From the NCBI GenBank assembly GCA_002839645.1, contig PGYL01000015.1, positions 1 through 45,024 on the forward strand: a stretch of 45,024 nt of DNA. Direction: 5' to 3'. Of the stretch, positions 31,667 through 40,143 are shown one piece after another. The notes below the pieces were generated by a model, which was not told the DNA's origin, searched no databases, and worked only from the letters and a program-made list of their open reading frames with translations. Source of the stretch: Methanomicrobiales archaeon HGW-Methanomicrobiales-2 (lineage in GTDB: Archaea > Halobacteriota > Methanomicrobia > Methanomicrobiales > Methanoculleaceae). Within the stretch, counting starts at the first letter, position 1, and each line of letters opens with the position of its first letter. A program made the translations under genes and the position numbers.

Positions 31667-32848
31667 TCACCCAAGCAGGCGGGCGAGGAGCCTCCCGGTG
31701 AGGCCCTGGGAGAGGGCGATGGCGTGCTCGGTGCACATCTCGTGGCAGCAGTAGCACCGGATGCAACGCGATAGATCGATCGTCGCCCGGCCCTCCGTGA
31801 CGGTGATCGCGTGCACCGGGCAGATCCGTTCGCACTTCCCGCAGCCGATGCACGCCGGAGCGATTACGCCGGGCCGGGGGGCGTAGGTCTTCCCGAACCG
31901 CTGGACGACGGCGAGGACCACCCGCCGCCAGACGCCCGCCCCCCCACCGGCGTAGGTCGAGGGTTTCCGGAAGTCCGGAACCGCGAAGTCCAGAGGGTCG
32001 TCCCCGACTGTCCGGACAGCCCCGGGATCGATGAGACCGCGCGCGACCGCGCTTCTGATGCTCCCGATCTCGAGCGGCTCCATGCCGATGAGCCGCGCAA
32101 GAACGGTGTCTACGGCCGAGTAGTCGCTCCCGGCAAGGATCACCCCGATCTTTCTCGGGCTGCCGGCCTGGGGGCCGTCCCCCTCCATCGCCATGACCGC
32201 ATCGACAATCTGGAGCCGGGGTTTCATGCACTCGTTGAGGTCGACGAGCATCCTCCCGAAGGCATACTCGTCCTGGAACCGGAAGTGGAAGACCGGCTTC
32301 TCGAGCCCCGGGATGAGCCCGAAGAGGTTCTTGGTGGCGCCGGTCATCCGGGTCCACATGTGGGTCTTGGCCTTGGAAACAACAACGATCGCGTCGGCCT
32401 CTGCGGCCGGGGTGATGATGGAGAACTGCTTCATTGCCTCGCCCTCGGGGAACGAGATGGTCCGGGAACCGGTATCGTAGTTGAGGACGGCACCGGTCTC
32501 TCCGGCCACCGCCGCATACCCGGCGCGCAAGTATGCCCGCCGCAGGTTCGCCTCGCTGTAGACGATCCCGGCCCCCGGGCTGTCGCCGATGACGACCTGG
32601 CACCCGTGTTCCGTGAGGAGCCGGGCGACGGCAGCGACGACTGCCGGATGCGTGGTGACGCACCGTTCCGGTGCCTGCCCCTGGAGGAGGTTTGGTTTGA
32701 GGAGGATCTTCGCCCCCGGCGAGATGAACTTCTCTATGCCACCGACGAGGTCGACTGCACGGCGGACGGCCGCATCGACCTCCTCGAGGTCATAGCCGTC
32801 GCAGCGGGCGACCGCGACGGTCGCATCCCTGCCGGCCGGCTGCGTCAT
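31667..32848 (-). CDS. DUF362 protein with C-terminal 2x[4Fe-4S] ferredoxin domain
   Basis: This encodes 393 residues. The N-terminal three-quarters is a DUF362 domain (ILLKPNLLQG, TTHPAVVAAVARLL, VVIGDSPG, KAKTHMWTRMTGATKNLFG). Residues after about 325 are a bacterial-type double ferredoxin (CIGCGKCERICPVHAI, CIRCYCCHEMCTEHAI). The family is common in anaerobes and its reaction is not established. It lies one base after the rnc stop, so the two genes are coupled. It is cytoplasmic, with no membrane segments. Confidence 0.9.
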   Translation of the reverse strand: MTQPAGRDATVAVARCDGYDLEEVDAAVRRAVDLVGGIEKFISPGAKILLKPNLLQGQAPERCVTTHPAVVAAVARLLTEHGCQVVIGDSPGAGIVYSEANLRRAYLRAGYAAVAGETGAVLNYDTGSRTISFPEGEAMKQFSIITPAAEADAIVVVSKAKTHMWTRMTGATKNLFGLIPGLEKPVFHFRFQDEYAFGRMLVDLNECMKPRLQIVDAVMAMEGDGPQAGSPRKIGVILAGSDYSAVDTVLARLIGMEPLEIGSIRSAVARGLIDPGAVRTVGDDPLDFAVPDFRKPSTYAGGGAGVWRRVVLAVVQRFGKTYAPRPGVIAPACIGCGKCERICPVHAITVTEGRATIDLSRCIRCYCCHEMCTEHAIALSQGLTGRLLARLLG

Positions 32849-32849
32849 C

Positions 32850-33626
32850 TCACTCTTCCCCGAGACGGCCGAGCGCCTCTTTTGCCGCGAGCATCGCGGC
32901 TCCCTGCTTGGTCCGCGCTTCTCCCTTTCCGAGGGGAGTCCCCCCGACGATCACCCGTGCGGCCCAAACCGGGCAGTTCCCCGGTCCGGTCTGGCGGAAG
33001 GCGTAATCGAGTTCGCCGAGGTTCTCCCGGGCCACGTACTCCTGGAGCCTTCCCCGGTAGTTCCTGCGGGTGTCGCACGCTGCAATCTCTCCTTCAAAGA
33101 TCGCGAGCACCACTTCCCTGGCCGCGTCGAGGCCGCGGTCGAGGTAAATGGCGCCGATCAGGGCCTCGAACGCGTCGGCGATGATGGAGTAAGTCAGCAC
33201 CTGCCCCCGTCTCCTGATGACGCTGTCGATGCCGAGGCCCTGCTGGAGCACGATGTCGGCGAGTTTCGTGTTCCGCGTCACCTGGAGCCTCCGGTTCATC
33301 TCCCCCGGCGGGAGGTCGTACCCCCCGTAGAGGTGGTCGGCGATGATGAAGTCAAGGATATAGTTCCCCAGGAACTCAAGCCGCTCGTTGTCGTCGACCG
33401 CCGTTACCGGATACTCTCCGACCCTCGTATACGATCGGTGAGTCAGTGCCTGGTCGTAGAGGGGGAGGGCGGCGTCGCGGAGATCGGTGATCCCGAATGG
33501 GGGGCGGGCGAGGAGCGCACGCACCTCCGCTTCCCGGTCATCGCCGGTGGGCTCCGGGCGTTCTGGAGGTTTCTCTCCGAAGAAGCCGCCGTTACGAAGT
33601 TTTTCCCATATCGCGGAGAGTCTCAT
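32850..33626 (-). CDS. rnc: Ribonuclease III family protein with an atypical metal site
   Basis: This encodes 258 residues: a variable N terminus, an RNase III domain (about 55-185) and a C-terminal double-stranded RNA-binding domain (NYRGRLQEYVARENL to AAMLAAKEALGRL). The signature is NERLEFLGNYILD. Glu81 and Glu84 match E. coli Glu38 and Glu41, and Asp151 and Glu154 (ADAFEAL) match Asp114 and Glu117, but the residue at the Asp45 position is Asn88 (codon AAC, read directly). Asp-to-Asn at this site makes the Aquifex enzyme cleavage-deficient. RNase III is uncommon in archaea. The start at 33626 is about 31 bases from a TATA box, suggesting a leaderless transcript. Confidence 0.9.
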   Translation of the reverse strand: MRLSAIWEKLRNGGFFGEKPPERPEPTGDDREAEVRALLARPPFGITDLRDAALPLYDQALTHRSYTRVGEYPVTAVDDNERLEFLGNYILDFIIADHLYGGYDLPPGEMNRRLQVTRNTKLADIVLQQGLGIDSVIRRRGQVLTYSIIADAFEALIGAIYLDRGLDAAREVVLAIFEGEIAACDTRRNYRGRLQEYVARENLGELDYAFRQTGPGNCPVWAARVIVGGTPLGKGEARTKQGAAMLAAKEALGRLGEE

Positions 33627-33656
33627 GGTCGTCGGGTGCAGGGCCTCCTGCTCTTC

Positions 33657-33663
33657 TATAAAT
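33657..33663. promoter_or_regulatory. Shared TATA box between rnc and the exonuclease-like gene
   Basis: TATAAAT reads as ATTTATA on the other strand. It is 31 bases before the rnc ATG and about 85 bases before the preferred start of the rightward gene. It is the only clear TATA element in the gap, so it may serve either or both. Confidence 0.5.
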
Positions 33664-33745
33664 GGCTTATGTCCTGCAGGATAAATCTTTCCCGGAGACC
33701 GGGAGCCGGGAAACCTTTTCGTTGTCGGGAGAAGAGATCTCTACT

Positions 33746-34498
33746 GTGGTACAGTCCGTGCCGGGCGGATCAGGCAGGCGCGTCTACCTGGATATTGAGT
33801 TCGGGTACGTATACGGCACCTGTCGTGGAGTCATAATGCCGATCGAGATCGGCGCAGTCGTTCACCGACCGGAGGATGACAGCGTCCACTATGTAGGCGA
33901 GCAGTTCCGGTACGACATCGATGTGGAGATCTGGAAGAAGGTGACCGACCCGTGCGGCAAAACTGTCGGCGTCGCGACGACCGTGGCGAATATGGGTCGC
34001 GGCGAGTACGGGATGGCCTACAACCACTCTTTCCGGGTCTCCGACGACGAGGTGCCGGCGGCAGAAGAGACTGCCCGGCATGCGTTTGGTGACCTCGGGG
34101 CCTTCATGGAGGCGGTCATCGCGGCAGGGGATACTCCGGCTATCGTCGTCTTTGCTGCAGATATGGAGAAGAAGGCGTTCCGGGCCGCAAACTTCTCGCT
34201 CGACGGCTGCATACTGGTCGACCTCCAGCGGGAGATCCGGCGGCGCTTTGAGATGAGACAGGTACTCTCCCTCGACCGTCTCGCCCGGCTCATCGACTTT
34301 CGCGCCGATGAATCCGCCGTTGCTTCGACACACTTCCGGTATCCCGTCCCGGAAGAGTATCGCCACCTTCTCTCTGCCCACCGCGGAATGGGCGACGCCA
34401 TTCGGACGTTCCTGCTCGCACGGGAATATCAGGAGAGGCTACCTGACCTCGAGACCCGCATCCGCACTCTGATGGAGGCCTGCGAGAACGAGGGGTGA
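33746..34498 (+). CDS. Putative DEDDh-type 3'-5' exonuclease
   Basis: This encodes 250 residues from a GTG at 33746, preceded by GGGAGAAGAG. The longer frame from ATG 33662 would begin inside the TATA box and is unlikely. I infer an RNase H-fold exonuclease from LDIEFGYV (Asp16, Glu18), a middle Asp139 in VVFAADMEKKAF, and the late HRGMGDA, where His212 and Asp217 give the HxxxxD motif. Overall similarity to known exonucleases looks low, so the substrate is unknown. It is divergent from rnc and convergent with moeA, 14 bases apart. Confidence 0.6.
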   Translation: MVQSVPGGSGRRVYLDIEFGYVYGTCRGVIMPIEIGAVVHRPEDDSVHYVGEQFRYDIDVEIWKKVTDPCGKTVGVATTVANMGRGEYGMAYNHSFRVSDDEVPAAEETARHAFGDLGAFMEAVIAAGDTPAIVVFAADMEKKAFRAANFSLDGCILVDLQREIRRRFEMRQVLSLDRLARLIDFRADESAVASTHFRYPVPEEYRHLLSAHRGMGDAIRTFLLAREYQERLPDLETRIRTLMEACENEG

Positions 34499-34512
34499 CC
34501 GGGCGTTCCCCG

Positions 34513-35775
34513 TCAGGAGTTCTCTTTTAATGGGAGTGCCGCATCTCCTCGCACCCGGTGTTCCGGTGCGGGTTTGGGGCTTCCGGGGGCTTCCCGGATC
34601 AGCGCACGCGGCCCGGTCAGCAGGACATCGACCTCCGTGCCCTCGCAGATAGTGCCGGTGCCTGCCGGAACGTGCAGGTAGGCGTTTGCACGCACTACCG
34701 TCATCTGCGTCCCGGCTCCCGGGGGCAGGGGAGTGACGGTATGCCGGTCTCCGGTCCGCGAGACGGTGAGGAGGACAAACTCGTCAAACCCCGGATCTGC
34801 CGTGACCGTCCCGGCGAGCCGGGCACGGAGGGTCTCCCGGGGCCGGGCGTGAAATCCCCATTCCGCGAGCAGGGGGAGGACGAGCTCCCGGATGACCGTC
34901 AGGGCGGCGATCGGGTACCCCGGAAGGCCGACGACCGGTTTGCCGTCTATCCTGCCGATGATCGCCGGTCTTCCCGGCTTCATGGCAATGCCGTGGACGA
35001 GCACCTCGCCGAGGTCGTCGATGACGCCGGCGGTGAAGTCCCGGGTGCCTGCCGATGACCCGGCGGAGACCAGGAGCAGGTCGTTCTCCCGGATGCCCCT
35101 CCCGATAGCCTGCCTGAGGAGTTCCGGGTCGTCAGAAACGATCGGGTAGCGGGTGCAGGTGGCGCCGGCCTCGGTGAACCATGCTGCGGCGACGGCGGTA
35201 TTGCTCTCGATCACCTCTCCCGGGCCCGGGCGTTCGCCCGCCGGGACCAGTTCGCTCCCCGTCGGGAGGAGGCCGATCTCCACGGCCGATACGTCGATAT
35301 CGGTGATCCCGTAAGAGAGGAGCGCTCCGATATCGCAGGGCCGTATCAGGTGCCCGGCCGGGAGGATCACCTCCCCTTGCCGGATCTCGGTGCCGGCGGG
35401 ATGGATATGCTCCCCGGGGAAGACGGCCTTCCTGGTGCTCCAGGAGCCTTCCCCTCCGGTGACATCCTCGACCATGACGACCGCATCGTAGCCGGGAAGA
35501 ATTGCATTGCCGGTATTCGCCCGGCAGGGATTTTTGAGCGGGACCGGGGTGCGATCGCCGGCCCCGAGGGTCTCGCTGCTCACGACGGCAAAGCCATCTC
35601 GTGCGGCGACATCCGTTGCCGGGACCGTCAGAGGCGAGTAGACGGGGCCGGTCGTCGCCCGTCCGGCCGCCCCGGTCACTGGGGCCTGAATTGTCCGGTT
35701 CGGGCGCGGGAAGGTGGCCCGCATCATCTCCAGGACCTCAACGAGCGGCTTTTGTGTGAGGTATCGCCTCACCAT
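34513..35775 (-). CDS. moeA: Molybdopterin molybdenumtransferase MoeA
   Basis: This 420-residue enzyme inserts molybdate or tungstate into adenylated pterin. Domain marks are TDVAARDGFAVVS, GYDAVVMVEDV, the MoaB-like domain with LPTGSELVPAGERPGPGEV, SNTAVAAAW, SAGSSAGTRDFTAGVI, GIAMKPGRPAIIG and VVGLPGYPIAAL. A C-terminal MoeA domain IV follows. It is the last gene of the fwdDBAC operon, 57 bases after fwdC, consistent with feeding metal into the formylmethanofuran dehydrogenase cofactor. A specific tungsten or molybdenum preference cannot be read from the sequence. Confidence 0.94.
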   Translation of the reverse strand: MVRRYLTQKPLVEVLEMMRATFPRPNRTIQAPVTGAAGRATTGPVYSPLTVPATDVAARDGFAVVSSETLGAGDRTPVPLKNPCRANTGNAILPGYDAVVMVEDVTGGEGSWSTRKAVFPGEHIHPAGTEIRQGEVILPAGHLIRPCDIGALLSYGITDIDVSAVEIGLLPTGSELVPAGERPGPGEVIESNTAVAAAWFTEAGATCTRYPIVSDDPELLRQAIGRGIRENDLLLVSAGSSAGTRDFTAGVIDDLGEVLVHGIAMKPGRPAIIGRIDGKPVVGLPGYPIAALTVIRELVLPLLAEWGFHARPRETLRARLAGTVTADPGFDEFVLLTVSRTGDRHTVTPLPPGAGTQMTVVRANAYLHVPAGTGTICEGTEVDVLLTGPRALIREAPGSPKPAPEHRVRGDAALPLKENS

Positions 35776-35832
35776 AGCGTCACGTCCCCCTCGCCTGCGG
35801 CTTCGAGATCATCGCACGCCCGGGGAAAAAGG

Positions 35833-36633
35833 TTAGAGTCTGGTGTAGAGGTTTGCATACACCGTCTTGCCTCTGGAGACGGGGTGACGTTCACCGAGAT
35901 CCCCGATGTGGTGGGCGAAGAGGGCCGTCTCGCCGTCGACCTCCTGCTCCACCTCGCCGACCATCGAAAATCCCGGGAGCGGGTTCTCGATCGTCCCGTA
36001 GACGTAGATGTCGCCTTTCACCATCTGCCCGCCGACACGGCCTTTGGCGTCGCCCTTGATGACGACGGTGCCCCCTTCGCCGTGGGTGGAGACGTGAATG
36101 TCCGCATCGCCGCCGATGATGATCGTCCCGCCGTTAATGAACGTGGCTGTATCGCTGCCGACATTCCCGGCGACCCGGATCAGCCCGCCTTTCATGCCGC
36201 GCCACTCGCCGCGGGGTGATGAGCCCAGGTGACATCCGGCGTTCCCGTCGACGATCAGCTCGCCGCCTTCCATCCCGATGCCGCAGAACGAGTCGACGTT
36301 TCCTTTCACGTGGATCTTCCCGCCCTGCATCCAGCCGCCGATGTACATGTCGGCGTTGCCTTCGATGACGATCTCGCCTGCGGTCATCTGCTGGCCGATC
36401 CGCTTCACACGGGTGCAGTCCCCGCGAAGGACGATCTTCGTCTCGGCTGCCGTTGCTCCACCGTCGCCTGCGACAGTGAAGTGCTTCCCGAGCGGGATCT
36501 TCTGTTTGCCCTCCCAGAGATCGAGGGTGGCAATCTCGGCGGTATTTTTGCCCGCAAAGTTATCCGGCGTGATGTTCTGCCCCTCAAGAAGGAGTTTTGG
36601 GGGGTTGGTCAGAGTGAGGGTTACTGTTTTCAT
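35833..36633 (-). CDS. fwdC: Formylmethanofuran dehydrogenase subunit C
   Basis: This 266-residue subunit forms a right-handed beta-helix like the C-terminal domain of glutamate synthase. It shows repeated GGxxxxxGN turns (AGEIVIEGNADMYIGGWM, GGKIHVKGNVDSFCGIGM, GGELIVDGNAGCHLG, GGTVVIKGDAKGRVGGQM). FwdC scaffolds the FwdA-FwdB pair. Ten bases separate it from the fwdA stop. Confidence 0.95.
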   Translation of the reverse strand: MKTVTLTLTNPPKLLLEGQNITPDNFAGKNTAEIATLDLWEGKQKIPLGKHFTVAGDGGATAAETKIVLRGDCTRVKRIGQQMTAGEIVIEGNADMYIGGWMQGGKIHVKGNVDSFCGIGMEGGELIVDGNAGCHLGSSPRGEWRGMKGGLIRVAGNVGSDTATFINGGTIIIGGDADIHVSTHGEGGTVVIKGDAKGRVGGQMVKGDIYVYGTIENPLPGFSMVGEVEQEVDGETALFAHHIGDLGERHPVSRGKTVYANLYTRL

Positions 36634-36643
36634 GTTTATCGCC

Positions 36644-38356
36644 TCATTGTGTCGTATCGACCTCGATCACCCGCGAGTTATGGAGATGTTCCTCGAAGAG
36701 TGAGTAGTTGTCGAGTTTCACGCTGTAGTGCCTGAGGAAGTGCTCGTAGATGTCTCTCTGCACCTGCGTGTTCTCCGGGACCTTCACGTCGACCCAGATT
36801 GTCCGTTTTGCGGGCTCCGTAACGACTTCTCCGTCCCGGACGGTCACGACGCCGTCCTTGACGAGCAGGGCGCACCGGGAGAAGGCATTCTCGATCGCTG
36901 CCGGATCGGATGGCATATCCCCGGGGTTGAGGGCGTAGACGGCGACATCGGCATCCATGCCGGGGGCAAGTCCGCCATACATGTGCGTGAGGCCGAGCGC
37001 CCGTGCCGGCCCTGCCCGGGTCATCTGTGCGATCTCGTACAGGTCAAGTTCACGGTCGATGCCGTCGATGGAGGTGGCGTCGATCGTCCTGTCAAGCCAC
37101 TTGAACGTCTTCATCGTCGCGTCACGCGCTGCCCGGCTCATCAGCCAGGCGATGACCCGCGGATAGCGGGTGAACGGCCCGGCGTTCGGGTGGTCGGTGG
37201 TCAGGAAGATCCGCATCGGGTCTTTTGCGAGTAGTGCGAGTTCGAGGCCGACGGCCCACTGGATGGTGTTGGCCTTGACTTTCGGGCTGTAGATGTAGGG
37301 AACGACACCTGCGGCTGTTTCGAGTTCGACATCCACGTTCGCCCATTTCAGGTTGTTCTGGGCGCGCAGGTGGTGTTCGAACGGCCCGTCGGCAGTCATG
37401 GTCGTGGTCTCGTCAAGGGTCACCTGGCCCATGTCGACGGTGATGTTGTCGTGGGCGTTCACGTAGTCCATGATATCTTTCGATCTGGCCCCCACATTCC
37501 CCCAGGAATCACCGCCGTAGGCGTGGAACTGGAGGTGCGTGACGTGCATCACCTGCTTTCGGCCGAAGTCGTTCTTCGGGGCGTAGCCCTCGGCGAGCCT
37601 GAGCGAATCGAGCGTGTCGGTGTAGTTGCCAGGGTTCCCGAGGTTGTTGCAGTGCAGGTGCACCGAGTGGGGGAGGCCGAGGAACTCGTTCGTCTCGATG
37701 AGGCCCTTCACGATCTCTGCCGGGGCGATGTCGAAATACGGGACCGGGTCGTGGATATGCACGCAATTCAGCCCCCATCCCCAGGCCTCGGAGCCACCGG
37801 GGTTCACGACCTTGATGCCGAATCCGCGTGTGGCCCGGAGAAGCCATGCGGTGTATGCGGCGTTGTTCTCGATTTCGTTGTTCTTGAGGTATTCGAGGGT
37901 GAACCAGTTGTTCCCGAAGACCGGCATCGCGGCGTTGTCGATGATCGGGGTATCCCGGATCTCCTCGTGGACATGGGGAGAGTGGAGCGGGGGCATCGCT
38001 GCCTCGTTGACGAAGACGTACCCCATCCGCGCGTAGTCGTAGCCGGTCTTGAACGTGGAGGGGACGGAGGAACCCATCTCCATGCGGCTGCACGTAGGGG
38101 ATTTGTGGGGGCTCTTGAAGAGTTTGTCCTCCGGACGGAAGAGCCGGCCGACGTTCACCTTCGGCCCGACCACGTGGGAGTGGATGTCGACACCGCCCGC
38201 CATCACGGTCATGCCGGCGGCGTCGATCGTCCTCGGGGCGCTGAGGGTGCTTGTCTCAACGATCTTGCCGTCCTTGATCCCGATATCCATCCGGTCGCCC
38301 CTGATCCCCTGCAGGGGATCAAAGACGAACCCGTTCCTGATTATGAGTTCGCTCAT
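36644..38356 (-). CDS. fwdA: Formylmethanofuran dehydrogenase subunit A (amidohydrolase)
   Basis: This 570-residue subunit condenses formate, made in FwdB, with methanofuran at a dinuclear zinc site. It belongs to the amidohydrolase superfamily: the first metal pair is His59 and His61 (GGVDIHSHVVGPK), a later segment is PHSVHLHCNNLGNPGN, and TTDHPNAGPFTRYP marks the C-terminal active-site part. Start MSELIIRNGFVFDPLQGI. It lies three bases from the fwdB stop in the fwdDBAC order. Confidence 0.97.
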   Translation of the reverse strand: MSELIIRNGFVFDPLQGIRGDRMDIGIKDGKIVETSTLSAPRTIDAAGMTVMAGGVDIHSHVVGPKVNVGRLFRPEDKLFKSPHKSPTCSRMEMGSSVPSTFKTGYDYARMGYVFVNEAAMPPLHSPHVHEEIRDTPIIDNAAMPVFGNNWFTLEYLKNNEIENNAAYTAWLLRATRGFGIKVVNPGGSEAWGWGLNCVHIHDPVPYFDIAPAEIVKGLIETNEFLGLPHSVHLHCNNLGNPGNYTDTLDSLRLAEGYAPKNDFGRKQVMHVTHLQFHAYGGDSWGNVGARSKDIMDYVNAHDNITVDMGQVTLDETTTMTADGPFEHHLRAQNNLKWANVDVELETAAGVVPYIYSPKVKANTIQWAVGLELALLAKDPMRIFLTTDHPNAGPFTRYPRVIAWLMSRAARDATMKTFKWLDRTIDATSIDGIDRELDLYEIAQMTRAGPARALGLTHMYGGLAPGMDADVAVYALNPGDMPSDPAAIENAFSRCALLVKDGVVTVRDGEVVTEPAKRTIWVDVKVPENTQVQRDIYEHFLRHYSVKLDNYSLFEEHLHNSRVIEVDTTQ

Positions 38357-38359
38357 GAC

Positions 38360-39730
38360 TCACTCCCCCGCGCGAACGCCTTCCGGCGCTGCCTTCGCGT
38401 GTTCCTTTACGGCCTCGTCTGCTTCCAGTTCGGAGAGTCTCCGGTAGATCCGCTCGAAGAGTTCTTCGTCGCTGATGACGCCCTCGGGCGGATCGATGAC
38501 CTTACGGTACTGGATCGGGACGTTGTCCATCCGGTAGACGATGCCCGGGACTTCGACCCCGACGATTCCTACCGGGATGTGAAGGTCGGAGATCTCGCTT
38601 GCCATGTTGATGTTCGGGTCGATGGTGATCCAGGGGTGCTTCCTCAAGTGCTTGACCGCGTCGATCGGGAAGTGGGCGCCGGCATCGGTTCCAATGTTGA
38701 TGAAAGCGTCTACCTCGTCGCGCATTGCGAGATCGATCGAGCTCGTCTCGCCGGGGTTCATGTGGGCGATATCCTTCTTCGTCAGGTCCAGACAGTAGGG
38801 GTATCCGTACTGCCACGACCAGACGGCGCCCGGTCCGGTGATGTTGTAGTGGCCCCGCATCGCCATGATCGTCCACTTGGTGTAGTCGTTCAAGTCGCGG
38901 GTCAGGCTGATAGCGATGTCCACATTGTGGTTCCGGCCGTCGGAGTGGCAGAGCCCCATGCCGTAGAAGATGGTGCCGAACCGGGCCTTCTTCAGGATAT
39001 TGGCAACCTCGACGATCTGCTCCCGCTTGATCCCGGCGACAACGTCCGGGATCTCGTGGCCCCGGACGACGGCGCGGAATGCGTCGAAGAGCTCGTAATC
39101 GTGTCCCTGCTTCACCTGCAGGTAAATGTCCGCCACCTGGGCAGTGTCGGTGTGCCGGGGGTCTATGACGATGATCTTGCGGCTCATGTGGCCCTTACCT
39201 GTGAAGAAACCGCGAGGGAAGATCGAGTAGCGGGACATGTGCCGCGGGTGGGCGTGGGCCGGGTTTGCGCCCCAGTAGACGATGACATCTGCCCGGTTCT
39301 TCGTCTCGCCGAGGGTGCAGCTCGGGTAACCATTGTCGAATATCGCGAGGAACGAGCTTCCGTGGCAGATGGACGCACAGTTGTCAAGCACGGCCCCTGC
39401 CTTCTCGGCGACCTTGGCCGCGGCGGCCATGCCCTCGCAGTTGGTCGATCCGAATCCGTAGATCAGGGGCTTCTTTGCGTTGTAGAGCACTTTCGCCGCG
39501 TAATCAACCGCTTCTTCATACGAGATGTCCTTGTAGGTGCCGTCCGGCTGGCGGAGGCGGGGTAGCCGGATCCTCTCGCTGCCTGTTGCATGGTGGAAGA
39601 TCTGGTTGCCGATGGCACAGGCATTTTCCACTTCGAGAATCTGCTTTCCGTCGTCCGATACGGTCACGACAAGGTCGTCACAGCAGACGCCGCAGTACGG
39701 GCATCCGACGTTCTCAACTTTCTTTGGCAT
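38360..39730 (-). CDS. fwdB: Formylmethanofuran dehydrogenase subunit B (tungsto/molybdopterin catalytic)
   Basis: This 456-residue catalytic subunit reduces CO2 to formate at a bis-pterin metal centre. The N-terminal [4Fe-4S] ligands are in GCPYCGVCCDDL and ENACAIGNQ. The active-site residue that binds the metal is the Cys in CASICHGSS (a selenocysteine in some methanogens; here a TGC codon with no in-frame TGA). Further motifs are GSTNCEGM and VYWGANPAHAHPRHMSRYS. Its ATG overlaps the fwdD stop (TAATG). The electron-carrying subunits FwdF/G and the small FwdE are not in the window. Confidence 0.97.
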   Translation of the reverse strand: MPKKVENVGCPYCGVCCDDLVVTVSDDGKQILEVENACAIGNQIFHHATGSERIRLPRLRQPDGTYKDISYEEAVDYAAKVLYNAKKPLIYGFGSTNCEGMAAAAKVAEKAGAVLDNCASICHGSSFLAIFDNGYPSCTLGETKNRADVIVYWGANPAHAHPRHMSRYSIFPRGFFTGKGHMSRKIIVIDPRHTDTAQVADIYLQVKQGHDYELFDAFRAVVRGHEIPDVVAGIKREQIVEVANILKKARFGTIFYGMGLCHSDGRNHNVDIAISLTRDLNDYTKWTIMAMRGHYNITGPGAVWSWQYGYPYCLDLTKKDIAHMNPGETSSIDLAMRDEVDAFINIGTDAGAHFPIDAVKHLRKHPWITIDPNINMASEISDLHIPVGIVGVEVPGIVYRMDNVPIQYRKVIDPPEGVISDEELFERIYRRLSELEADEAVKEHAKAAPEGVRAGE

Positions 39731-40143
39731 TATTGATCACCTCTCCACATCCCGACGGCTCCCTGAACGAGTTCAAGCGCACTCTTGCGTTTCTCTCCGT
39801 TGACGGGCTCGACCGTCACGGGGAAGCCGCTGTACTGGGGTTCCCCCGTCGCCTGGGTCCGTGGAGGAACTACCTGGTTTGCCCAGACCCCCTGGGGGAT
39901 GAACGCAAGGCCGGGATAGAGCGACTGGCGCCCCTTGACGGTCTTGACGACCACGTTTCCGCATTCACTCGTCACCCGTACAAGCTGGTTTGGCACCAGG
40001 CCGAGCGCTTTGACATCGTCGTCGTGCATCTCGATGATTGAGCAGGCCTCAAAGTATTCCGGGGTCGTCTTGCCCTTTTCCATCGCAACGCCTTCTTCGA
40101 TGGAGCGCTGGGTGATCATGTTCAATGTAATCCTGTTCGCCAT
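39730..40143 (-). CDS. fwdD: Formylmethanofuran dehydrogenase subunit D
   Basis: This 137-residue subunit is a molybdopterin dinucleotide-binding domain, homologous to the C-terminal domain of formate dehydrogenase alpha subunits: RSIEEGVAMEKGKTTPEYFEA, LGLVPNQLVRVTS, GLAFIPQGVWANQVVPP. It completes the pterin site of FwdB. The start at 40143 is the first gene of the operon and is preceded by an unusually long untranslated leader with several stem-loops. Confidence 0.95.
   Translation of the reverse strand: MANRITLNMITQRSIEEGVAMEKGKTTPEYFEACSIIEMHDDDVKALGLVPNQLVRVTSECGNVVVKTVKGRQSLYPGLAFIPQGVWANQVVPPRTQATGEPQYSGFPVTVEPVNGEKRKSALELVQGAVGMWRGDQ

Noticed and set aside
31811-33184. A 457-codon + strand frame opposite the DUF362 gene and rnc
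   Set aside because: Antisense to two well-supported genes.
37370-39565. A 731-codon + strand frame opposite fwdA and fwdB
   Set aside because: Antisense shadow; the reverse strand encodes two unmistakable Fwd subunits.
38360-39730. Selenocysteine version of FwdB
   Set aside because: The metal-binding residue is encoded by a normal Cys codon, and no in-frame TGA interrupts the gene.
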